Assembly (NCBI GenBank): GCA_947476955.1
Contig: CANJSS010000017.1
Coordinates: 1-33,160 of the forward strand
Length of the DNA: 33,160 nt
Source: Flavobacteriales bacterium
GTDB taxonomy: Bacteria; Bacteroidota; Bacteroidia; Flavobacteriales_D; Crocinitomicaceae
Direction: 5' to 3'
A program made the translations under genes and the position numbers. Within the stretch, counting starts at the first letter, position 1; each line of letters begins with the position of its first letter. Below are positions 16,094-23,122 of this stretch, piece by piece. The notes beneath the pieces are model-generated. The model was not told the DNA's origin, made no database searches, and was given only the letters and a program-made list of their open reading frames with translations.

Positions 16094-17101
16094 ATGACTC
16101 TTAAAAGTATTTTAACATTACTATTTGTAATATTAGTTGCAGTAAGTTGCAATCGAAATCCGCTTCAAGTGGATGCTACCAATGTAAAACTGAAAATTGG
16201 CTTTGTAAACATGGATTCTATATTGTTTCATTCAAATTCTTTGGACTTGATATCCGCACACCATCAGTTTAAAAATGCCATTCCGGAAATTTATGATTAT
16301 GAGTTAGGTTATTGTCTTCACATTGGGGAATTAGAGGATTCTGCTTTTGTGAGAAGCATTCAACTTTTTTTTGCGGATCCATATATTGCTCGCTTAGAGA
16401 AACGAATTCAGGAAAAATTTCCAACACTTGAAAATCAGAAAAACGATATCAATTTAGGATTCAAACACCTGAAGTACCATATTCCTAGCGGGAAAATTCC
16501 AGAAAATGTAGTGTTCATGAATTCATTTTTTGCATCGAACGCATTTAGCACGGAAGATCAAATTGGAATAGGTTTGGAACGGTACCTTGGAAAGCAGACG
16601 GATGTCATTCAGGAATTGCCATCAGATCAGTTTTACGAATGGATTCGAGATGGAATGGATGCTGAATTTCTAACGCGCGATGCTCTTTGTTCCTGGATTA
16701 TGACGCATTATGTGGATGAAGTAGATGGAAATCTTGCCGAAAATATTATCCGTTGGGGAAAAATAGTCTACTTGACCCATGCCGCTTTTCCAGATGCGAG
16801 TGAAGCATGGATAATGCGGTATTCGGAGGAAAAGTACCAATGGGCAATAGATAATGAATACGAAATTTGGAAATATTTAGCCGATCAGAAAATGCTTTTC
16901 AAAATTGACGATCGCAATAAAATGAATCTGCTCAGCGAAGGCCCCTATACAGTCGGATTACCAGAAAAGGGTCCAGATCGTTTAGGTCAATTTATCGGAT
17001 TTCGAATGCTTCAAAAATATATGGAGGTTAAAAATGTTTCCGTTGAAAAATTAATACAAACACCTTACACAGAGATTCTTGTAGAATATCAAATCGATTA
17101 G
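16094..17101 (+). CDS. gldB: GldB, gliding-motility lipoprotein
   Basis: A 335-residue lipoprotein with lipobox VAVSC (Cys19). The family-specific middle reads VVFMNSFFASNAFSTEDQIGIG followed by LERYLG (the IGLDMFLG-like block of GldB), then RWGKIVYLTHAAFP, and the C-terminal GQFIGFRMLQKYM block. GldB is needed for gliding and T9SS function in F. johnsoniae; its biochemical role is unsolved. The neighbour gldC starts one base after the gldB stop, as in other flavobacteria. Identification rests on these blocks together with the neighbouring gldC. Confidence 0.9.
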   Translation: MTLKSILTLLFVILVAVSCNRNPLQVDATNVKLKIGFVNMDSILFHSNSLDLISAHHQFKNAIPEIYDYELGYCLHIGELEDSAFVRSIQLFFADPYIARLEKRIQEKFPTLENQKNDINLGFKHLKYHIPSGKIPENVVFMNSFFASNAFSTEDQIGIGLERYLGKQTDVIQELPSDQFYEWIRDGMDAEFLTRDALCSWIMTHYVDEVDGNLAENIIRWGKIVYLTHAAFPDASEAWIMRYSEEKYQWAIDNEYEIWKYLADQKMLFKIDDRNKMNLLSEGPYTVGLPEKGPDRLGQFIGFRMLQKYMEVKNVSVEKLIQTPYTEILVEYQID

Positions 17102-17102
17102 T

Positions 17103-17453
17103 ATGGAAAACAAAGTAGTTAAGTCATCGGATATCCAAATTAAAGTTGGATTGAACGAAAATAATTTACCAATTGGGATTAAATGGTCAGCCGCAGATGG
17201 TGGCGTTGAAAATGCAGATGCAAAAGCATTCATGCTATCCATTTGGGATCCGAAAGATAACAATACGATGAAAATTGATTTGTGGACAAAGGAAATGTCC
17301 ATCGAAGAAATGAAACAATTTTTCCATCAATCGCTATTGACAATGGCAGATTCTTTTGAAAAAGCAACTGGTGAGCATTTAATCTGTGAGGATTTGCGCG
17401 ATTACTGTTTCCATTTTGCCGAAAAAATGCAAATCTTACCAGAAGATAAATAA
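17103..17453 (+). CDS. gldC: GldC, gliding-motility accessory protein
   Basis: A 116-residue soluble protein without a signal peptide. The typical GldC pattern is visible: IQIKVGLNENNLPIGIKWSA near the start, an acidic ADAKAFMLSIWDP block, then LWTKEMSIEEMKQFFHQSL. In F. johnsoniae, gldC mutants still glide but poorly, and GldC is thought to support GldB. It starts one base after gldB ends, and its stop shares a base with the next start codon (TAATG), so translation of the following gene is probably coupled. Confidence 0.92.
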   Translation: MENKVVKSSDIQIKVGLNENNLPIGIKWSAADGGVENADAKAFMLSIWDPKDNNTMKIDLWTKEMSIEEMKQFFHQSLLTMADSFEKATGEHLICEDLRDYCFHFAEKMQILPEDK

Positions 17454-18250
17454 TGGCATCCGGAAATTTGCGTAAAATGACTGTTTCCCAAGAAGAAACA
17501 ATTCGCTATGATATGGTATTAGACGAAAATATTCGTGTGAATACTTTGATTGGAAAAGTAATTTCTTTGAATTGGAATGGCGTTATCACCTGCACAGTAT
17601 GTCAAAAAAATACTAAGAAATCATTTGGTGATGGATTTTGTTATACCTGCTTTATTAGTGCACCGGAAGCTGCAGAATGTACAATTCGTCCAGAATTGTG
17701 TCGGGCGCATTTGGGAGAGGGTCGAGATCCGGAATGGGAAGAACGAAACCATAACACGCCACATATTGTTTATTTGGCCGCGACAGATATTGTAAAGGTT
17801 GGCGTAACAAGAATCACACAAGTTCCAACCCGCTGGATTGATCAAGGAGCAAGTTCTGCTATCCGATTAGCGGAAACTCCAAATCGCTATGAAGCAGGAA
17901 GGTTAGAAGTTGCATTGAAGAATTTTTTTGCAGATAAAACCAATTGGCAGCGCATGTTGAAAAACGAAATAGATGAATCAATCGATCTTATTGAGGAGAA
18001 ATGGACCTTACACGATCAATTACCAGCTGATTTAACACAATTTTTCACGGAAAACGATGAAGTGATAGCGCTAAATTATCCTGTTTTGGAGTTTCCAGAA
18101 AAAGTAAAAAGTTTGAGCTTTGATAAAACAGCCCATATTTCAGGAAAACTGATGGGAGTAAAAGGCCAGTATTTATTATTTGAAGGAGGCGAAGTTCTAA
18201 ATATCCGCAAACACACAGGATATTTTGTGACATTGGATATTTTGAATTAA
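17453..18250 (+). CDS. DUF2797 protein: zinc-ribbon plus GIY-YIG-like domain
   Basis: A 265-residue cytoplasmic protein. A zinc-ribbon-like set CxxC (47, 50) and CxxC (63, 66) is followed by more cysteines at 76 and 83. The next segment resembles the GIY-YIG/T5orf172 nuclease core: hydrophobic strand HIVYLA (104-109), VKVGVTR (114-120), an Arg (127) in PTRWIDQGA, and acidic candidates Glu147 and Glu152 in NRYEAGRLE. DUF2797 is annotated as unknown; I see this nuclease-like pattern but have no proof of activity. The stop-start overlap with gldC is the only link to gliding. A role on RNA or DNA is inference. Confidence 0.75.
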   Translation: MASGNLRKMTVSQEETIRYDMVLDENIRVNTLIGKVISLNWNGVITCTVCQKNTKKSFGDGFCYTCFISAPEAAECTIRPELCRAHLGEGRDPEWEERNHNTPHIVYLAATDIVKVGVTRITQVPTRWIDQGASSAIRLAETPNRYEAGRLEVALKNFFADKTNWQRMLKNEIDESIDLIEEKWTLHDQLPADLTQFFTENDEVIALNYPVLEFPEKVKSLSFDKTAHISGKLMGVKGQYLLFEGGEVLNIRKHTGYFVTLDILN

Positions 18251-18321
18251 ATAAAGCCTTTCATTTTATATGCTTTTACTTGCTTTCTATTATTCTCCTT
18301 TCAATCTAAATTCTTATTATT

Positions 18322-18329
18322 TAACTTTG
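18322..18329 (+). promoter_or_regulatory. -7 box TAACTTTG four bases before the trmB start codon
   Basis: A perfect TAnnTTTG box with only TTGC before the ATG at 18334, predicting a leaderless mRNA. Confidence 0.6.
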
Positions 18330-18333
18330 TTGC

Positions 18334-19002
18334 ATGGGAAAAGATAAGATTCGCCGATTTGCAGTTATGAAGGAGTATGCCAATGTATTTGAACCGATAA
18401 TCGGCGAAGAATATGCAATGAAAGGCAAATGGCGTAGCGATTATTTCAACAATGAAAATCCTATTGTTTTGGAATTAGGATGCGGAAAGGGCGAATATTC
18501 CATTGGTTTAGCAAAACATTTTCCAGAGAAAAACTTCATCGGTGCAGATATTAAAGGGGCGCGAATGTATATTGGTGCAACAGAAGCTCTGGAAGAGAAA
18601 ATGACAAATGTTGCATTTTTACGCACAAAAATAGACTTTATTAACCAATGTTTTGCAGAATCCGAAGTGGATGAAATCTGGTTGACTTTTTCCGATCCGC
18701 AGCCCAATAAGCCGAATAAACGCTTATCCTCAGCACCTTTTATGGATCGATATAGAAAATTATTGAAACCAGGAGGATTAGTGCACATGAAAACAGATTC
18801 GGATTTATTATTTCAATTCACGGAAGAAGAAATAAAAGAACACAAATACGAATTGCTAGAACTTAGTTGGGACCTTTATGGCGAATTAACGGAGAATATC
18901 GACCCTCAATTACGCGAAATTTTCCATATAAAAACGCATTACGAAAAGCTATTCACCGCTAAAGGAAGTGTGATTAAATATGCAAAATTTAAAATCAACT
19001 GA
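18334..19002 (+). CDS. trmB: tRNA (guanine-N7-)-methyltransferase TrmB
   Basis: A 222-residue Rossmann-fold enzyme that transfers methyl from S-adenosylmethionine to N7 of guanosine 46 in tRNA. The SAM site is ELGCGKGEYS (about 47-56) and the acidic strand end is GADIKG (about 71-76). The family FPDPWPKKRHxKRR block appears as SDPQPNKPNKRLS (about 123-136), a Bacteroidota-style variant. LKPGGLVHMKTD follows. The length is normal. It is transcribed alone and is convergent with clpX. Confidence 0.93.
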   Translation: MGKDKIRRFAVMKEYANVFEPIIGEEYAMKGKWRSDYFNNENPIVLELGCGKGEYSIGLAKHFPEKNFIGADIKGARMYIGATEALEEKMTNVAFLRTKIDFINQCFAESEVDEIWLTFSDPQPNKPNKRLSSAPFMDRYRKLLKPGGLVHMKTDSDLLFQFTEEEIKEHKYELLELSWDLYGELTENIDPQLREIFHIKTHYEKLFTAKGSVIKYAKFKIN

Positions 19003-19026
19003 TAAGTATTGATCAACCACAAATCC

Positions 19027-19056
19027 TGGATCCCAGCCGCTGCAGGCAGCATCGAC
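19027..19056. other. Short GC-rich patch with a small inverted repeat
   Basis: Between trmB and clpX, about 30 bases around GCTGCAGGCAGC (19039-19050) are clearly more GC-rich than their AT-rich surroundings and contain the perfect arms GCTGC/GCAGC. There is no T tract, so it is not a standard terminator. It may be a fragment of an extragenic repeat; no second copy is visible in the window. Confidence 0.3.
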
Positions 19057-19103
19057 TGAAAGGAAATAATTTTAAACGTCGAATCCCAAATTCCAAATTC
19101 CCC

Positions 19104-20330
19104 CTACGCTACGCGCAGCTTTGCCATTTTCGACTTCATGAATTGACCTTCAGCATAATCTATTGTTACACGATAGTGGGTTTCATTTTTAGATGGCAAC
19201 TCGTACATCGCGTCATTTAAAATTGCTTCACAGATAGATCGTAATCCACGTGCTCCAAGTTTGAATTCAATTGCTTTGGTAACAATAAAATCAAGCACAT
19301 CGGCATCAAACGTGAGTTTCACACCATCTATTTCAAATAAGCGCAGGTATTGTTTCACCAAAGCGTTTTTCGGTTCCGTTAGAATGCGTTTTAAACTTGC
19401 CGCATCTAATGGCTCTAGATAGGTTAATACAGGGAAACGACCAATTAATTCAGGAATTAAACCAAAGGTTTTAATATCCGTAGGATTAATGTATTTCAGT
19501 AAAACTTCGCTATCGATTCGTTCCGATTCCGAAGAGGTAAAACCAATTGTTTGACGATTCACACGATTTGCAATAATACGCTCGATTCCGTCAAAAGCTC
19601 CTCCACAGACGAATAAAATATTTTTAGTGTCAATCTGGATCATTTTCTGCTCTGGATGTTTTCTTCCTCCTTGCGGTGGAACATTAACAATAGAGCCTTC
19701 TAACAATTTTAACAATGCTTGTTGAACGCCTTCCCCGGACACATCGCGCGTAATCGAAGGATTGTCGCTTTTTCGGGCAATTTTATCAATTTCATCGATG
19801 AAAACAATTCCATGTTGGGCAGCATTTACATTGTAGTCCGCAGCCTGCAGCAAACGAGAAAGAATACTCTCTACATCTTCTCCAACATATCCAGCTTCGG
19901 TAAGAACAGTGGCGTCAGCAATGCAGAACGGAACATTTAACATTTTAGCAATTGTTTTGGCTAAAAGCGTTTTTCCAGTTCCAGTTCGTCCGACTAATAT
20001 GACATTGGATTTTTCAATTTCTACTTCATCTTTGGAAGGTGGTTGGTTCAATCTTTTGTAGTGGTTGTAAACACCAACTGAAAGTACTTTTTTAGCATCT
20101 TCTTGACCAATCACGTATTCGTCGAGCTTAGCTTTTATTTCGGCCGGCTTCAATACATTTACAATTTCAGAAGTAGGTTTTATTTTATCACCAAGATCTT
20201 CCTCTTTTATAATTGAATGCGCCTGTTGCACACAATTTTCGCAAATATGTCCGGAAACACCTGCAATTAATATTCCTACCTCACTGCGAGATCTGCCACA
20301 AAACGAACAACCGCCTTCTTTCTTTGCCAT
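19104..20330 (-). CDS. clpX: ClpX, AAA+ unfoldase of the ClpXP protease
   Basis: A 408-residue protein that recognises, unfolds and feeds substrates to ClpP. The N-terminal zinc domain has Cys8, Cys11, Cys30 and Cys33. Walker A GRTGTGKT is at 114-121, the pore loop GYVG at 147-150, Walker B FIDE at 177-180, the RKH loop at 223-225, and the ClpP-docking IGF loop at 262-264. I chose the ATG at 20330 ([10 protein letters not shown]), the usual start; an in-frame ATG at 20354 would add eight residues encoded by the terminator arm and T tract. It follows clpP in the same direction, with a terminator-like hairpin between them. Confidence 0.96.
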   Translation of the reverse strand: MAKKEGGCSFCGRSRSEVGILIAGVSGHICENCVQQAHSIIKEEDLGDKIKPTSEIVNVLKPAEIKAKLDEYVIGQEDAKKVLSVGVYNHYKRLNQPPSKDEVEIEKSNVILVGRTGTGKTLLAKTIAKMLNVPFCIADATVLTEAGYVGEDVESILSRLLQAADYNVNAAQHGIVFIDEIDKIARKSDNPSITRDVSGEGVQQALLKLLEGSIVNVPPQGGRKHPEQKMIQIDTKNILFVCGGAFDGIERIIANRVNRQTIGFTSSESERIDSEVLLKYINPTDIKTFGLIPELIGRFPVLTYLEPLDAASLKRILTEPKNALVKQYLRLFEIDGVKLTFDADVLDFIVTKAIEFKLGARGLRSICEAILNDAMYELPSKNETHYRVTIDYAEGQFMKSKMAKLRVA

Positions 20331-20342
20331 ACTTATTTTTGA

Positions 20343-20372
20343 AAAAAAAGCCATCCGTAAACGAACGGATGG
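20343..20372 (-). terminator. Terminator-like hairpin between clpP and clpX
   Basis: On the minus strand an eight-pair stem CCATCCGT/ACGGATGG (20372-20365 with 20358-20351), loop TCGTTT, is followed by C and eight T bases. It looks like an intrinsic terminator for clpP, but it ends only 13 bases before the clpX ATG, so it may also lie in the clpX leader. Confidence 0.75.
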
Positions 20373-20390
20373 TCTCTTTAATAGTTTTGT

Positions 20391-20398
20391 AAAGTTAT
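20391..20398 (-). promoter_or_regulatory. Possible -7 box TAACTTTA upstream of the clpX leader hairpin
   Basis: One mismatch to TAnnTTTG. If used, the clpX transcript would begin just before the terminator-like hairpin, which would make it an attenuator-like element. Weak evidence. Confidence 0.25.
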
Positions 20399-20409
20399 TT
20401 TATTTTAGC

Positions 20410-21078
20410 TTATTTTGGATTACGAAGTAAAATCTCGTCTACCATACCATACGCTTTTGCTTCTTCGGATGTCATCCAATAATCACGATCGGAATCTGCC
20501 CATACCTTCTCATAGGTCTGGTGCGAATGGAAAGCAATTATATCGTATAATTCCTTTTTCAATTTTTGAATTTCACGCGCAGTGATTTCAATATCCGAAG
20601 CTTGACCTTGCGCACCACCTAGTGGTTGGTGAATCATTACGCGCGCATGTTTCAAGGCTGAACGCTTTCCTTCTGCGCCAGCGCACATTAAAACAGCACC
20701 CATTGAGGCTGCCATTCCAGTACAAATAGTTGCAACATCTGGTTTGATGTATTGCATCGTGTCATAAATCCCCAAACCTGCATAAACAGAACCTCCAGGA
20801 GAGTTTAAATAGATTTGAATATCCTTGTTCGGATCTGCAGATTCAAGAAACAACAATTGTGCATTGATAATATTCGCCACATAATCGTCAATTCCCGTTC
20901 CAAGAAATATAATTCGATCCATCATTAAACGCGAGAAAACGTCCATTTGCGTCATATTCAACGAACGCTCTTCAATAATATACGGTGTTAATGAAGATTC
21001 AATATAGTGATCCACGTGCATGCTACTCAAACCCATGTGTTTGGTGGCATATTTCTTAAATTCGTTTCTATCAAACAT
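20410..21078 (-). CDS. clpP: ClpP, proteolytic subunit of ClpXP
   Basis: A 222-residue serine peptidase. The catalytic triad is visible: Ser125 in GMAASMG, His150 in MIHQPLGG and Asp199 in SDRDYWM. NSPGGSVYAGL (92-102) and the handle helix (about 162-188) are typical. The N terminus is about 25-30 residues longer than E. coli mature ClpP and may be a removed propeptide. ClpP assembles as two heptamer rings and works with ClpX, encoded next on the same strand. Confidence 0.96.
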   Translation of the reverse strand: MFDRNEFKKYATKHMGLSSMHVDHYIESSLTPYIIEERSLNMTQMDVFSRLMMDRIIFLGTGIDDYVANIINAQLLFLESADPNKDIQIYLNSPGGSVYAGLGIYDTMQYIKPDVATICTGMAASMGAVLMCAGAEGKRSALKHARVMIHQPLGGAQGQASDIEITAREIQKLKKELYDIIAFHSHQTYEKVWADSDRDYWMTSEEAKAYGMVDEILLRNPK

Positions 21079-21110
21079 AGTTCGTTGTATTAATCAATTG
21101 TTTTAAAAGT

Positions 21111-21140
21111 TAAAGATAGAACCAAAGTTGGGATTTACAA
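21111..21140 (-). promoter_or_regulatory. Probable clpP promoter
   Basis: On the minus strand, TTG (21140-21138), 19 bases, then TATCTTTA (21118-21111). The -7 box has one mismatch to TAnnTTTG, but the spacing is what is expected for Bacteroidota promoters. Confidence 0.5.
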
Positions 21141-21270
21141 TCAAAAAAATCAAAAATTCTTGGGATAAAATCAACTGCTGTTATCTATAGATTATTCTCT
21201 TTACCAAAATTTCGATTCTTGAGATATATATTCCCTTGTCTATGTGCGTTCATTCTTCGTTTTTTAAAAT

Positions 21271-21278
21271 TATCTTCG
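21271..21278 (+). promoter_or_regulatory. -7 box TATCTTCG four bases before a glycosyltransferase start codon
   Basis: TAnnTTCG variant of the -7 box; CGGT then the ATG at 21283, again predicting a leaderless mRNA. Confidence 0.55.
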
Positions 21279-21282
21279 CGGT

Positions 21283-22254
21283 ATGTTGCCGTCAGACATT
21301 TATAATAAACGAATTTTGCTCTCACCACTTAACTGGGGAATGGGGCATGTTGCGCGCTGCATTCCTTTAATAGATGGGCTTTTAAAGAATGGCAATTATT
21401 TGATTGTTGCAGCAAATCTGCAGCAGCAGCAAATTTTCAAGCAGTATTTTCCACAATTGGAATATCTTGAGCATTCGGGGTATCCATTTAAATTTGGGAG
21501 ACGAGGAAATTTTAGTTTGGATCTTGCCTTGCAATTTCGTTCGTTGAAAAAAAGACTGGAAGTAGAGAAAAAAGAAGTAAAGTCCTATATTGAAAAGTTT
21601 GGATGTGATATTCTTATTTCCGATCACCGTTATGGATTCTGTTCCGATGGGATTTTTTCAATTTTATTAACACATCAATTAAATTTACCTGTTAGATGGT
21701 ATGAAGGTTGGGTGCAGAAATTACACGAGCGATTTTTAGCGAACTTTGATGAAATTTGGGTGCCAGATTCGCCGCAATCTGATTTATCAGGCGATTTAAG
21801 TCATAACAAGGCTGGTTATAAAGTGGAATACATTGGAGCATTGTCAAGATTCAGTTTATACAATATTCCAGTAACTAAAAAGAGCCATTCGGTTGTTATT
21901 GTAAGTGGTCCAGAAATTTATGGTAAAAACTTCTTAAAAGAGCAAGTAGGAATCTCGGAAATAAATGAATCGGAAGTGATTTTCATTGTTCCAAATGGGC
22001 TAGCTGAATTTGTTAAAAATTCAGCACACAAATTGGTTGTTTCTGACGACTGGTTGGCGTGTGATCAACTTATTTTAAATTCAATAAAAGTTACAGCTCG
22101 TTCTGGTTATTCGTCTTTGATGGATTTGTTTGTTTTGAAAGTTCCTTTTTCGATTACGCCTACGCCATTTCAGAGAGAACAGCAATACTTATTTAATTTA
22201 TGGAGCAGAAAAGCTAGTGTTTTGTATAGCAATCAAGATGATGAAGAAGTATAA
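21283..22254 (+). CDS. Glycosyltransferase of the family-28 / MurG-like GT-B fold
   Basis: A 323-residue protein. The N-terminal Gly-rich loop reads ILLSPLNWGMGHVARCIPLI (about 11-30), the GT-B donor/acceptor loop of MurG-like and MJ1255-like transferases. A later C-terminal half has IVSGPEIYGKNF and ARSGYSSLMDLF with TPTPFQREQQYL, which matches the sugar-nucleotide-binding region of the GT28 C-terminal domain. Substrate unknown; surface glycan or lipid glycosylation is inference. No transmembrane helix is seen. Confidence 0.75.
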   Translation: MLPSDIYNKRILLSPLNWGMGHVARCIPLIDGLLKNGNYLIVAANLQQQQIFKQYFPQLEYLEHSGYPFKFGRRGNFSLDLALQFRSLKKRLEVEKKEVKSYIEKFGCDILISDHRYGFCSDGIFSILLTHQLNLPVRWYEGWVQKLHERFLANFDEIWVPDSPQSDLSGDLSHNKAGYKVEYIGALSRFSLYNIPVTKKSHSVVIVSGPEIYGKNFLKEQVGISEINESEVIFIVPNGLAEFVKNSAHKLVVSDDWLACDQLILNSIKVTARSGYSSLMDLFVLKVPFSITPTPFQREQQYLFNLWSRKASVLYSNQDDEEV

Positions 22255-22309
22255 GTCACTATTTTCACAAAACATTTTGAAAGTTCACCAATTGTAATAA
22301 ACCACTAAA

Positions 22310-22984
22310 GTGAAAAAAATAGGAGTATTTTTTATGGTAACAATTGCGCTTTTATTAGTGCATTTGATTTTTACCCAAAATTGGAAAACCCAAAATTATA
22401 AGGTGTTACGCGCTAAAAAAATACAAAGTTGTGATTTTGATGTCGTATATGCTTTAGAGCTAACGGATAAGGTGAAACATTATTTAGAAGAATCCTACTT
22501 AAATGGAACAAGAGTTACACTGCGTTCAAAGAAGGATATCTACCAGCTTCTAAAGGAAGAAAAATTAGTTAGAATTGAGGAAAATGAATATTATTGCCTC
22601 GACACGATGTATTACAGTTATCCTTTTTTGACATTGAAATCGAAACTGTTGTTGGACACAATTGGTGAGATTTTCCAGCGAAAACTAGAAAATACAGGAT
22701 TGGAATGCACAAGATTTACCATTACTTCCATGTTGCGAACCACTAATTCAATTGCAAGACTTAGGAAATGGAACCGAAATTCAATTCAGAATAGTGCACA
22801 TTTGCATGGAACTACATTTGATATTTCATACAAAACGTTTTTTGCTTCCCGGGATTTAACACCTATTGAATGCAACTATTTAGCCGACGCACTAGCCAAA
22901 ACAATATGGGAATTACGCTGCGAAAAGAAATGTTGGGCAACCTATGAAACATGGCAAACTTGCTTTCATGTTGTGGTAAGGTAA
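22310..22984 (+). CDS. DUF5715 protein, M15-like zinc peptidase (membrane-anchored or exported)
   Basis: A 224-residue protein from a GTG start, with one N-terminal hydrophobic helix (about residues 4-21) that can be a membrane anchor or uncleaved signal. The C-terminal half fits the M15/LAS peptidase pattern: TSMLRT (139-144) like the substrate-binding SGYR loop, the full SxHxxGxxxD signature at 162-171 (Ser162, His164, Gly167, Asp171), and a third ligand candidate His220 in TCFHVV. The CWATYETWQTCFH block is what I recall of DUF5715. LAS enzymes cut peptidoglycan stem peptides, so a wall-trimming role is plausible but unproven. It follows the glycosyltransferase by 55 bases. Confidence 0.7.
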   Translation: MKKIGVFFMVTIALLLVHLIFTQNWKTQNYKVLRAKKIQSCDFDVVYALELTDKVKHYLEESYLNGTRVTLRSKKDIYQLLKEEKLVRIEENEYYCLDTMYYSYPFLTLKSKLLLDTIGEIFQRKLENTGLECTRFTITSMLRTTNSIARLRKWNRNSIQNSAHLHGTTFDISYKTFFASRDLTPIECNYLADALAKTIWELRCEKKCWATYETWQTCFHVVVR

Positions 22985-23075
22985 AAGATTGGCTTCCTAT
23001 TATTATTTAATAATTGGTTTGTTACAGTTTGAAAAAACACTTATTTGAAGTGCTGCATCGCGAAAAATAATGGAC

Positions 23076-23105
23076 AAAAAAAATCCCGCCAATTGACGGG
23101 ATTTT
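23076..23105 (-). terminator. Terminator of the OmpA/TPR lipoprotein gene
   Basis: On the minus strand the arms AAAATCCCG and CGGGATTTT (23105-23097 with 23088-23080) are followed by a T tract down to 23076. It begins 17 bases after the stop codon. Confidence 0.8.
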
Positions 23106-23122
23106 CAATGTAAGGAAATTAT

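Noticed and set aside
20331-20354. Earlier ATG for clpX adding eight residues
   Set aside because: These codons fall on the terminator arm and T tract; family members start at MAKK just before the zinc domain.
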